Assembly: GCF_029933015.1 (NCBI RefSeq)
Contig: NZ_JAOZOZ010000001.1
Location: forward strand, 23,444-57,515
Direction of reading: 5' to 3'
Source: Hydrogenimonas sp.
GTDB lineage: Bacteria; Campylobacterota; Campylobacteria; Campylobacterales; Hydrogenimonadaceae
DNA length: 34,072 nt
Shown here: piece by piece, positions 13,935-22,302 of the stretch
Position numbering within the stretch: the first letter of the stretch is position 1
How the letters are laid out: every line of letters starts with the position of its first letter
Program-made: the position numbers and the translations under genes
Notes under the pieces: model-generated
The model's database searches: none
The model's input: only the letters and a program-made list of their open reading frames with translations
Told to the model about the DNA's origin: nothing

Positions 13935-16413
13935 TATTACGATCAAAATAGACGGGAAAGAGTGCAAAGCGAAAGAGGGTGAATATATCCTCAACATTGC
14001 ACGTGCCAACGGCATATTCATTCCTGCCATCTGCTACCTGACGCGCTGCAGCCCTACGCTGGCCTGCCGTATCTGTCTGGTGGAGGCCGACGGCAAACAG
14101 GTCTACGCCTGTAACGCCAAAGCCAAGGATGGCATGGAGATCACGACGCTGACGGAAAACATTGCGGCGGAGCGTCGTGCGATCATGGAGGTCTACGATG
14201 TCAACCACCCGCTTCAGTGCGGTGTCTGCGACCAGTCGGGCGAGTGCGAACTGCAGAACTACACCCTCGAGATGGGTGTGGATGCACAGCACTACGCCAT
14301 CAAGGACGTACAGAGGGAGTCGAAGGACTGGGGTCTGATCCATTACGATCCGGGTCTTTGTATCGTCTGCGAGCGTTGTGTGACGGTCTGTAAGGACATG
14401 ATCGGCGATGCGGCCCTCAAAACGGTTCCGCGGGGAGGCGAGGCGCTGGACAAAGAGCTGAAAAACAGTATGCCCAAAGACGCTTACGCGATGTGGAACA
14501 AACTGAACAAATCGCTGATCGGTCCGACGACGGGCGAGACGCTCGAATGTACCGACTGCGGCGAATGTATCGCCGTCTGTCCGGTCGGCGCGCTGGTCAG
14601 CAGCGACTTCCAGTATACCTCCAACGCCTGGGAACTGACATCCATACCCGCCGCCTGTGCCCACTGTAGCGCCGCCTGTCATCTCTACTACGATGTCAAG
14701 CACACCAGTATCGACAATCCGGAACCGAAGATCTACCGTGTCAAGAACGAGTGGAACTACGTCTCCCTCTGCGGGGCGGGACGTTTCGGTTACGATTTCG
14801 AAAACCGTGTCGAGGGGAAAGACGAAGCGGCCTTCGAAAGAGCGGTGGAAGCCTTCAAAAAAGCCGATACGATCCGTTTCTCCTCTACGATCACCAACGA
14901 AGAGGCGATGATCCTGCAGCGGCTGAAAGAGAAGTACGGTTACAGACTTCTCAACGACGAGGCGAAACGTTTCCAGAAGTTTTTGAAAGAGTTTTCGGCG
15001 GTTTCGGGACAGGCTCTCTGGAGTGGCGAGCTCGGCGACATTCATCGGAGCGACTTCGTCGTGAGTGTCGGTTCACAGCTCAAGAGCGACAATCCCCGCG
15101 CACGGTTTGCCTTCAACAATGCCATCAAGATGAACAAGGGGGCGGGCCTCTATTTCCATCCCGTCAAGGACCCCGTCGTCGAAGGTTTCGGAAAGAACCT
15201 GATCGCCGTGAACCACAAGCCGGGTCTCGAAGAGGCGGCACTCTATCTGATTCTCGATCTCTTCGGTGACAAGAAGACGCTCCCCAAAGATGTCGTCAAA
15301 TATCTGAATACTTTCCACAAGAAAGGGAAGAAGACGGTCGAAGAGACGATCAAGGAGAAAGTGGTCGAAAAAGTGACCAAAAAGGTCAAGGACGAGGAGA
15401 CCGGCGAAGAGAAAGAGGTCACCGAAGAGGTCACCAAGATGGTTCCCAAAAAGGTCAAGAAAGAGATCGAAGTGGAGCTCAACGGCCTTCTCGACATCCT
15501 GGGAGCACCGGAAGATTTCGACGACAGAATGGTCAAAATGCTTGCCAAAAAAGAGAAATTCTCGATCATTCTGGGCGAGGATCTCATCAACCATCCCAAG
15601 GCGGAAAACCTGGCGAAGCTGGCGGGACTCATCGAGCGGCACACGAACTTCAAAGTGGTCGTACTTCCTCCCAAAACCAACACATTGGGCGTCAGCCTCA
15701 TCTGCGACCTCGACGACGAAGCGGGTCAATACGTCGTCGGCTACAACGCGGAGGGTGATTTCGTCCTGAGCGCATCGGGCAAAGGGGACCTCGACATGCC
15801 TGCCATCAACCAGCAGGAGGGAACTTTCACCAACGTCGACAAGCGTGTCGTACCGACCTACGTCGCGCTTCCCTACAAGGGCTATCTGCTCAACGACATT
15901 GCGAACAGCCTGGGTGTCGAAGCCCGACTGACGGTCGACTATACGGCTGCCCTGCCGGAAGAGAAAGGGTTCAAGGCACTGAAATTCGACGATCTTCCGA
16001 ACCACTATACGAACAGGGGAGAAGAGATTCGTGGTTATCACCTTGAAAACAGAGAGGTGCCGGCCGACAAGAAGGTCAAAGTCGGAAAGATCGACAAAAA
16101 AGAAGCGATGGAAGGCGAGATCGCCTATCGCTGCAATCCGGTTCTCCAGTTCAACGAATTTACGCAGAAAGCGCATGAAATCGCGACGGACGCAAAACTC
16201 TACGTTTCGTCGGAAAAACTGGAGAAACTCGGTTTGAACGAAGGTGACACCGTGCGTGTGAAACTGCCCGCCGGCAGTGTGGAACTCGCCGTCGCGTCCG
16301 ACAAATTTATCGGCGGAGACATCGTCATGGTGCCGGATTTCGATCCGAGCATCGGAGCCGACAGACTCTTCTCAGTCAACCGATATCAAAACGTAACGAT
16401 AGAAAAGGTGTAA
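13927..16413 (+). CDS. nuoG: NADH-quinone oxidoreductase subunit G, second copy (NuoG2)
   Basis: This 828-residue paralogue of the previous gene has the same ligand set: N1b C36, C47, C50, C62; N5 H94, C98, C101, C107; two CxxCxxCxxxC motifs (C145-C155 and C208-C218); and the N7-type cysteines C244, C247, C251 and C282. Long blocks match NuoG1, for example CGAGRFGYDFENRV and ITNEEAMILQRLKEKYGYRL. It differs by an insertion before the second 4Fe-4S motif (about 170-203) and a Lys/Glu/Val-rich insertion (about 465-520) encoded by repeated DNA. Overlap with nuoG1 is eight bases. The two copies may both sit in one complex or be alternatives. Confidence 0.92.
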   Translation: MSDITIKIDGKECKAKEGEYILNIARANGIFIPAICYLTRCSPTLACRICLVEADGKQVYACNAKAKDGMEITTLTENIAAERRAIMEVYDVNHPLQCGVCDQSGECELQNYTLEMGVDAQHYAIKDVQRESKDWGLIHYDPGLCIVCERCVTVCKDMIGDAALKTVPRGGEALDKELKNSMPKDAYAMWNKLNKSLIGPTTGETLECTDCGECIAVCPVGALVSSDFQYTSNAWELTSIPAACAHCSAACHLYYDVKHTSIDNPEPKIYRVKNEWNYVSLCGAGRFGYDFENRVEGKDEAAFERAVEAFKKADTIRFSSTITNEEAMILQRLKEKYGYRLLNDEAKRFQKFLKEFSAVSGQALWSGELGDIHRSDFVVSVGSQLKSDNPRARFAFNNAIKMNKGAGLYFHPVKDPVVEGFGKNLIAVNHKPGLEEAALYLILDLFGDKKTLPKDVVKYLNTFHKKGKKTVEETIKEKVVEKVTKKVKDEETGEEKEVTEEVTKMVPKKVKKEIEVELNGLLDILGAPEDFDDRMVKMLAKKEKFSIILGEDLINHPKAENLAKLAGLIERHTNFKVVVLPPKTNTLGVSLICDLDDEAGQYVVGYNAEGDFVLSASGKGDLDMPAINQQEGTFTNVDKRVVPTYVALPYKGYLLNDIANSLGVEARLTVDYTAALPEEKGFKALKFDDLPNHYTNRGEEIRGYHLENREVPADKKVKVGKIDKKEAMEGEIAYRCNPVLQFNEFTQKAHEIATDAKLYVSSEKLEKLGLNEGDTVRVKLPAGSVELAVASDKFIGGDIVMVPDFDPSIGADRLFSVNRYQNVTIEKV
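15377..15459 (+). repeat. Internal repeats encoding the charged insertion of NuoG2
   Basis: The 11-base unit AAGAGGTCACC occurs at 15413-15423 and again at 15425-15435, a 12-base period. CCAAAAAGGTCAAG occurs at 15377-15390 and 15446-15459. In protein they give recurring 'EEVTK' and 'KKVKK' blocks. Replication slippage is the likely origin of this insertion. Confidence 0.6.
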
Positions 16414-16416
16414 GCC

Positions 16417-17412
16417 ATGACATTAACTGGATTTGTAATCGCCACGATCATCAAGATCGTGCTGGTACTGGCAGTCTTCTCGGCGCTTGCGGGATTCGGT
16501 ACCTACATCGAGCGTAAGGTACTGGCTTTCATGCAGAGACGTCTCGGTCCGATGCATGTCGGTCCCTACGGCATTCTGCAGGTGGCCGCCGACGGCCTCA
16601 AGCTCTTTACGAAAGAGGATATCATTCCCCAGAATTCGGTCAAGCCGATCTTCAGGATCGCGCCGATCATCGGAGCGGCGACAGCCTTCATCGCGCTGGC
16701 TGCGGTCCCGCTCTTCCCCGAGTTCGAAATGTTCGGAGTGACGATTCATCCGATCATCGCAGACATCAACGTCGGTGTGCTCTTTGTCCTCGGCGTCATG
16801 GCCAGCGGCCTTTTCGCTCCGCTTCTGGCGGGTATGGCGAGTGCGAACAAGTGGGGGCTTCTGGGTGCGGCACGTACCGCGATCCAGCTTCTGAGCTACG
16901 AGGTGGTGACGGGTCTTAGTATCCTGGCGCCTCTTATGATGGTCGGCTCTCTTTCGCTGATCGACATCAACAACTATCAGGCAGGCGGATTCACCGACTG
17001 GATCGTATGGAGCCAGCCGGTGGCGTTCATCCTCTTCCTGATCGCCGGTTTCGCGGAAACGAACCGTACACCCTTCGACCTTCTCGAACACGAAGCGGAG
17101 ATCGTCGCGGGTTACGCCACGGAGTATTCCGGTATGCGATGGGGTATGTTCTTCATCGGTGAATACGCCAACATGATCACGCTGGCGTTTCTGGCGAGCC
17201 TGATCTTCCTGGGCGGATTCAACGACTGGGGATTCATTCCCGGAGGCCTGGCGATCGTTCTGAAGGTCTCCTTCCTCTTCTTCTTCTTCCTCTGGACACG
17301 GGCGGCGTGGCCGCATGTGAGACCGGATCAGTTGATGTGGCTCTGCTGGAAGGTTCTGATGCCGATCGCAGTAATAAACGTTGTCGTCACCGGCATCGTA
17401 TTGATGATGTAA
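16417..17412 (+). CDS. nuoH: NADH-quinone oxidoreductase subunit H (NuoH)
   Basis: NuoH is the membrane subunit that forms the quinone entry site with NuoB and NuoD. The 331-residue product has about eight hydrophobic segments. It contains the family motifs 'YIERKVLAFMQRRLGPMHVG' and 'GFAETNRTPFDLLEHEAEIV', plus 'GMRWGMFFIGEYANM'. An AAAGGTG site and ATG lie three bases after the nuoG2 stop. Length and motifs are normal. Confidence 0.96.
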   Translation: MTLTGFVIATIIKIVLVLAVFSALAGFGTYIERKVLAFMQRRLGPMHVGPYGILQVAADGLKLFTKEDIIPQNSVKPIFRIAPIIGAATAFIALAAVPLFPEFEMFGVTIHPIIADINVGVLFVLGVMASGLFAPLLAGMASANKWGLLGAARTAIQLLSYEVVTGLSILAPLMMVGSLSLIDINNYQAGGFTDWIVWSQPVAFILFLIAGFAETNRTPFDLLEHEAEIVAGYATEYSGMRWGMFFIGEYANMITLAFLASLIFLGGFNDWGFIPGGLAIVLKVSFLFFFFLWTRAAWPHVRPDQLMWLCWKVLMPIAVINVVVTGIVLMM

Positions 17413-17422
17413 GGGGGAGAGT

Positions 17423-18037
17423 ATGAGTCTGGAACAGTTCAAAGATAGAAACGTCGCGCAAAATTACACGTTCATTCCGGTCGACGAACCGCCGGTCGAG
17501 CCGCTTGACAAATTCAAACAGGTCGTCAAACGCACCTTCAAGGGTGAGCTCTTCGTCGGTCTGTGGGTCGTCTTCCGGGAAATGGTGCGGTTCAATATCC
17601 ATACCGTCAAATATCCGATGGAGAAGCTTCCGATCTCCCCGCGCTACCGTGCGGTCCACAAGCTCTATAGACTTTTGGAGAGCGGCAACGAGCGGTGTAT
17701 CGGGTGTGGTCTTTGTGAAAAGATCTGTATCGCCAACTGTATTCGAATGGATACGCGATACGACGAAAACCAGCGCAAAGAGGTGACGGAGTATACGATC
17801 AACCTGGGGCGCTGCATCTTCTGCGGCTACTGCGCGGAAGTCTGCCCCGAGCTGGCGATCGTTCATGGACAGCGCTACGAAAACGCCAGCGAGCAGCGGG
17901 CACACTTCGTACTGCGTGACGATATCCTGACACCGCTCGATTTCCTGAAAGAGGGCAAGCAGGAAGAGTTCGACGGATTCGGTGCGGTCAGCCCGAACGC
18001 GGATGAGCGTATCAAGAAAACGCCGACGGCGTATTAA
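17423..18037 (+). CDS. nuoI: NADH-quinone oxidoreductase subunit I (NuoI)
   Basis: NuoI carries clusters N6a and N6b, which link NuoG to NuoB. The 204-residue product has two ferredoxin motifs: CIGCGLCEKICIANC (the usual proline after the fourth cysteine is Ile) and CIFCGYCAEVCPEL. A GGGGGAGAG site precedes the ATG. An N-terminal segment 'LFVGLWVVFREMVRFNIHT' resembles the amphipathic helix that anchors NuoI to the membrane arm. Normal for the family. Confidence 0.95.
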   Translation: MSLEQFKDRNVAQNYTFIPVDEPPVEPLDKFKQVVKRTFKGELFVGLWVVFREMVRFNIHTVKYPMEKLPISPRYRAVHKLYRLLESGNERCIGCGLCEKICIANCIRMDTRYDENQRKEVTEYTINLGRCIFCGYCAEVCPELAIVHGQRYENASEQRAHFVLRDDILTPLDFLKEGKQEEFDGFGAVSPNADERIKKTPTAY

Positions 18038-18046
18038 GGATTGATG

Positions 18047-18601
18047 ATGTTTGAAGCAATAGCATTTTATCTCTTCAGCGCGGTCACCATCGCGATGTTC
18101 ACGATCACGGTGATGAGCAAGAACGCACTCTACGCCATGAGTGCGCTGGCTGCCGGGATGATCATGATTTCCGGGTTTTTCTTCCTGCTGGATGCCGATT
18201 TCCTCGGCGTCGTGCAGATCATCGTCTATACGGGCGCGGTCATGGCCCTCTACGCCTTCGGTATGATGTTCTTCGACACGACACGTGAAGTGAAGGAGAA
18301 CATCCGTGCACCGAAGCTGGTCTTTCTGCTCAGCGGCATGACGGCGCTGCTGCTTGTGATCGCCTTCGTCGCTCCGATCGTCTCCGATCACATCGAAGCC
18401 CTCTATCCGATGGTTGAAGGCGTACAGAATCCGCAGGCGGTCGGTGTCGTCCTCTTCACGAAATATCTGGTTCCCTTCGAAGTGGCCGCGGTGATGCTGC
18501 TGGTAGCTATGATCGCCGGTATCATTCTGGCGGGCAAGAAGATGGATGAGAGCCTGACGCTCAAGATCGACGACGAATTCCAAGAAAAGGGTGCACAATG
18601 A
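18047..18601 (+). CDS. nuoJ: NADH-quinone oxidoreductase subunit J (NuoJ)
   Basis: NuoJ is a membrane subunit next to NuoA and NuoK, linking quinone chemistry to the proton channels. Five hydrophobic segments are visible, including the conserved 'DFLGVVQIIVYTGAVMALYAFGMMF' region with its pi-bulge tyrosine. Three in-frame starts compete: TTG 18041, ATG 18044 and ATG 18047. The last is chosen because the AAGGA site (18036-18040) then sits six bases away and the product begins MFEAIAFYLF like relatives, giving 184 residues. The stop overlaps nuoK as ATGA. Confidence 0.94.
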   Translation: MFEAIAFYLFSAVTIAMFTITVMSKNALYAMSALAAGMIMISGFFFLLDADFLGVVQIIVYTGAVMALYAFGMMFFDTTREVKENIRAPKLVFLLSGMTALLLVIAFVAPIVSDHIEALYPMVEGVQNPQAVGVVLFTKYLVPFEVAAVMLLVAMIAGIILAGKKMDESLTLKIDDEFQEKGAQ

Positions 18602-18900
18602 TTACGCTCAGTCACTACCTGATTCTCTCGGCGATACTCTTCAGTATCGGTCTGGTCGGTGTTTATCGCAGGAAGAACCTGCTGCTGCTGCTCTTTTCGA
18701 CGGAAATTCTGCTCAATGCCGTCAACATCGGTTTCGCGGCGATTTCCAAATTCTACGGCGATCTGACGGGACAGATGTTCGCATTTTTCATCGTCGCGGT
18801 GGCAGCGAGTGAGGTGGCGGTCGGGCTGGGCCTGATGATCGTCTGGTACAAGCGGCGCGGAACGCTTGATATTGATTCTATGCAGTCGATGCACGGGTAA
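18598..18900 (+). CDS. nuoK: NADH-quinone oxidoreductase subunit K (NuoK)
   Basis: NuoK is a three-helix membrane subunit with two conserved glutamates in the proton path. The 100-residue product shows three hydrophobic spans. The first conserved acid lies in 'LLLLFSTEILLNAVNIGF' and the second in 'AVAASEVAVGLGLMI', both as in the family. It overlaps nuoJ by four bases. Length is typical. Confidence 0.95.
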   Translation: MITLSHYLILSAILFSIGLVGVYRRKNLLLLLFSTEILLNAVNIGFAAISKFYGDLTGQMFAFFIVAVAASEVAVGLGLMIVWYKRRGTLDIDSMQSMHG

Positions 18901-18909
18901 AGGAAGCAC

Positions 18910-20766
18910 ATGGAAACATATCTCTATACAGCACTGTTCGCTCCGCTTGTCGGATCGCTCTTTGCAGCGCTTTTCGCTGACAAGCCGAAAAATCTTGTCA
19001 CTGGTATCGCAACGTCGACTCTGCTGTTCGTCTCATGGATCAGCTCCGTCGTACTGTTGCTGCATGTTGCACACGGAGAAGAGGTGCATGTCAAACTGAT
19101 GGACTGGATCCATGCCGGCGGCCTGGTCATTCCTTTCGGCTTCATCGTCGATCAGGTCACTGCGACGATGATGTTCGTCGTCACAACGGTTTCCGCGGTC
19201 GTCCACGTCTACTCCATCGGTTATATGGATCACGACAAGTCGTTCAACCGCTTCTTCGCGTGGCTCTCCGCTTTCGTCTTTTCGATGATGGTGCTGGTCA
19301 TGAGCGACAACTTCGCGGGTCTGTTTATCGGATGGGAAGGCGTCGGTCTCTGTTCATGGGCTTTGATCGGCTTCTGGTATCACAAAGAGAGCGCCTCCTG
19401 GGCGGCCAACGAAGCTTTCATCATGAACCGTATCGCCGACCTCGGGATGCTGATCGGTATCTTTCTGATCTACTGGAACTTCGGCAGCCTGCAGTACGAC
19501 GTCGTCTTCGAGCAGGTCGCCGACAAGGATCACGGCCTTCTGATGATGGTCACGGCCTTCCTCTTTATCGGTGCGATGGGTAAATCGGCGCAGTTTCCGC
19601 TCCATACATGGCTCGCCGACGCGATGGAGGGTCCGACACCGGTTTCCGCGCTGATCCACGCCGCGACGATGGTCACCGCGGGTGTCTATCTGGTCATCCG
19701 CGCCAACCCGCTTTACAGCGTCGTTCCCGAAGTGAGCCTCTTCGTGGCGAGTCTCGGCGCGTTCGTAGCGATGTTCGCCGCTTCCATGGCGCTGGTCAAC
19801 CGGGACCTCAAGCGTATTATCGCCTATTCGACCCTTTCGCAGCTGGGATACATGTTCGTCGCTGCGGGTGTCGGCGCCTACTGGGTGGCGCTTTTCCACC
19901 TGATGACCCACGCCTTCTTCAAAGCGCTCCTCTTCCTGGGTGCCGGTAACGTCATGCACGCGATGGATGACGAGCTCGACATCTTCAAGATGGGCGGTCT
20001 GGCGAAGAAGATGCAGTGGACGATGATCCTGATGACGATCGCGTCGGTCGCGCTCGCCGGTATCTACCCGTTCGCGGGCTTCTTCTCCAAAGACAAGATT
20101 CTCGAAGCGGCGTTCGCTACCGACCATTACGTGCTCTGGACGATTCTCTGGATCACGGCGGGTCTGACGGCGTTCTACAGCTTCCGACTCGTGATGCTGG
20201 TCTTCTTCGGTGAAGAGCGCTACAAAATCTTCGGTTACCATCCCCACGAAGCGTACAGATTCATGCTCTGGGCGATGGCCCCGCTGGCCGTGCTTGCCGT
20301 CATAGCCGGCTTCTTCGAGCACAGTTTCGTCCATATGATCGAACACGTTCTGCCTGTCGAGGAGCATCACATCTCGACTTTCACTTTCTGGACACTTATC
20401 ATCGTCACGCAGGCGATAGCGCTCGGCGGTATCGGTTTCGCCGTCTGGAAATACAGCAAAGGCGGATTCAGCAAGAAGTGGGAAGAGACTTTTATCTACC
20501 AGCTTCTTTTCAACCAGTACTACATCCCGAAGATCTACGACGAATATATCTGTAAACCCTACGGTGAACTGTCGAGAATCTTCTGGAAAGATCTGGATCT
20601 AAAAATTGTGGATGCGACCGTCGACTTCATCGCGACGACCATCTACAAATCCGGTATGGTTTCCCGTGTCGTACAGAGCGGTAACCTTTCCAACATGCTG
20701 CGTTGGATGGGAGTGGGTCTGCTCATTCTGTTGCTTGCAGCCATCTTTTACAGTCCCGTGCGTTAA
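18910..20766 (+). CDS. nuoL: NADH-quinone oxidoreductase subunit L (NuoL)
   Basis: NuoL is the distal antiporter-like subunit of the membrane arm. The 618-residue product has many membrane spans and the motifs 'WEGVGLCSWALIGFWY' (Glu of helix 5), 'MGKSAQFPLHTWLADAMEGP' (Lys of helix 7) and 'LIHAATMVTAGVYL' (His of helix 8). The C-terminal section contains a long amphipathic stretch (about 510-590) consistent with the lateral helix, then a final hydrophobic span. An AGGAAG site precedes the ATG, nine bases after nuoK. Confidence 0.95.
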   Translation: METYLYTALFAPLVGSLFAALFADKPKNLVTGIATSTLLFVSWISSVVLLLHVAHGEEVHVKLMDWIHAGGLVIPFGFIVDQVTATMMFVVTTVSAVVHVYSIGYMDHDKSFNRFFAWLSAFVFSMMVLVMSDNFAGLFIGWEGVGLCSWALIGFWYHKESASWAANEAFIMNRIADLGMLIGIFLIYWNFGSLQYDVVFEQVADKDHGLLMMVTAFLFIGAMGKSAQFPLHTWLADAMEGPTPVSALIHAATMVTAGVYLVIRANPLYSVVPEVSLFVASLGAFVAMFAASMALVNRDLKRIIAYSTLSQLGYMFVAAGVGAYWVALFHLMTHAFFKALLFLGAGNVMHAMDDELDIFKMGGLAKKMQWTMILMTIASVALAGIYPFAGFFSKDKILEAAFATDHYVLWTILWITAGLTAFYSFRLVMLVFFGEERYKIFGYHPHEAYRFMLWAMAPLAVLAVIAGFFEHSFVHMIEHVLPVEEHHISTFTFWTLIIVTQAIALGGIGFAVWKYSKGGFSKKWEETFIYQLLFNQYYIPKIYDEYICKPYGELSRIFWKDLDLKIVDATVDFIATTIYKSGMVSRVVQSGNLSNMLRWMGVGLLILLLAAIFYSPVR

Positions 20767-20775
20767 GGAGTAGGT

Positions 20776-22302
20776 ATGGATCACATTTTATCAGTCTTGG
20801 TTTTCTTCCCGGCGATCGCCGGGTTGCTTGGATTCGTCGTTTCGAAAGAGTCGATCCGGGCGTATGGCCTTTCGGTGGCTGCGATCGAATTCCTACTCTC
20901 GCTCTGGCTCTGGTTCAGTTTCGACGGAAGCTATCCCGGATTCCAGTTTGTCGAAGTACTGCCTCTGATCCCCAGCTTCGGTATCAACTACTATCTGGGC
21001 GTCGACGGTATTTCGCTCTTTATCGTCGTACTCTCCACCTTCATCACGCTGGTGGGTATGATCGCACTGAGTGTCGAAAAAGATCTGAAGAACATGATCA
21101 TTTCGCTGCTCTTCCTGGAAATGACGATGGTCGGCGTTTTCGTCTCTCTCGACGCGATCGTCTTCTACGTCTTCTGGGAGCTCTCTCTGGTTCCGATGCT
21201 CTATATCATCGGCGCCTGGGGCGGCAATCTCAGAATCTATGCGGCAATCAAGTTTTTCCTCTATACCTTCGCCGGATCGCTGATCATGCTGGTCGGTATG
21301 CTGGTGATGGCCTATCTCTACCATGAAGCGACCGGTGTCTGGAGCTTCTCCATCACCGAGTGGCATCGCCTGATCCTGCCGGAGAACTATCAGATCTGGC
21401 TCTTTATCGCCTTCTTTATCGGTCTGGCGATCAAGGTTCCGATGTTCCCGTTCCACACATGGCTTCCCTACGCCCACGGCCAGGCGCCGACGATCGGTTC
21501 CGTCATCCTGGCGGCGGTGCTGCTGAAAATGGGAACCTACGGTCTGGTGCGCCTGCCGCTTCCGATGTTCCCGGACGCTTCGGTCTATATGATCTTCCCT
21601 GTGGCGATTCTCTCGCTGATCATGATCATCTACACGGCGATGGTCGCCTACGCCCAGGAAGACATGAAGCAGGTGATCGCCTACAGCTCCATCTCCCACA
21701 TGGGTGTCATCGTTCTGGGAACTTTCGCGATGAATCCCGAAGGTATCACCGGTTCGGTCTTCTTCATGCTGAGCCACGGTATCGTTTCGGGTGCGCTCTT
21801 CATGCTCGTCGGCGTCATCTACGACCGACGGCATACCAAACTGATGAGCGAGTTCGGCGGCCTGGCACATGTCATGCCCCGTTACGGCACGATCATGGGT
21901 ATCATGGTCATGGCCTCCGTGGGTCTTCCTCTGACCATGAGCTTCGTGGGTGAGTTCCTGAGCCTCGCAGGTTTCTATCAGGTCTCCCATACGATGACGA
22001 TCCTGGCCGGTACCAGTATCATTCTGGGCGCCGTCTATATGTTGAGCCTCTACAAAAAGTCCTTCTTCGGAGAAGTGACGAAAGAGGAGAACAAAAACCT
22101 GAAAGATCTCGACGGCAAAGAGAGCATGGCGCTCTGGACGCTGGTTCTGGTGACGGTATGGCTCGGTGTCTACCCCAAACCGGTTCTCGAACCGATCAAC
22201 ACGAGTGTCGAATCGCTCGTTTCATTCATGCATAAAAAAGCGATTACCAAAGAGGCGAAAGAGGTCATCAAGCCGAAGGTAATCGAAAGGGAGGCGGAAT
22301 AA
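20776..22302 (+). CDS. nuoM: NADH-quinone oxidoreductase subunit M (NuoM)
   Basis: NuoM is the middle antiporter-like subunit. The 508-residue product contains 'FYVFWELSLVPMLYIIG' (channel Glu), 'AIKVPMFPFHTWLPYAHGQAP' shortened here to its core KVPMFPFHTWLP, and 'ILAAVLLKMGTYGLVR' (Lys of helix 8). A basic C-terminal tail (MHKKAITKEAKEVIKPK) follows the last span. AGGAG precedes the ATG. The TAA shares its last base with the nuoN start (TAATG). Confidence 0.95.
   Translation: MDHILSVLVFFPAIAGLLGFVVSKESIRAYGLSVAAIEFLLSLWLWFSFDGSYPGFQFVEVLPLIPSFGINYYLGVDGISLFIVVLSTFITLVGMIALSVEKDLKNMIISLLFLEMTMVGVFVSLDAIVFYVFWELSLVPMLYIIGAWGGNLRIYAAIKFFLYTFAGSLIMLVGMLVMAYLYHEATGVWSFSITEWHRLILPENYQIWLFIAFFIGLAIKVPMFPFHTWLPYAHGQAPTIGSVILAAVLLKMGTYGLVRLPLPMFPDASVYMIFPVAILSLIMIIYTAMVAYAQEDMKQVIAYSSISHMGVIVLGTFAMNPEGITGSVFFMLSHGIVSGALFMLVGVIYDRRHTKLMSEFGGLAHVMPRYGTIMGIMVMASVGLPLTMSFVGEFLSLAGFYQVSHTMTILAGTSIILGAVYMLSLYKKSFFGEVTKEENKNLKDLDGKESMALWTLVLVTVWLGVYPKPVLEPINTSVESLVSFMHKKAITKEAKEVIKPKVIEREAE

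Noticed and set aside
15377..15459. Short repeats in nuoG2 as a CRISPR-like array
   Set aside because: Units are 11 to 14 bases, in frame, without regular spacers, and code for the charged insertion. No CRISPR array or cas gene is seen in the window.
11667..16413. The two nuoG genes as formate dehydrogenase or hydrogenase large subunits
   Set aside because: Both keep the N1b, N5 and N7 ligand sets and lie inside a complete complex I operon. No Sec/Cys molybdenum ligand or H-cluster motif is evident.
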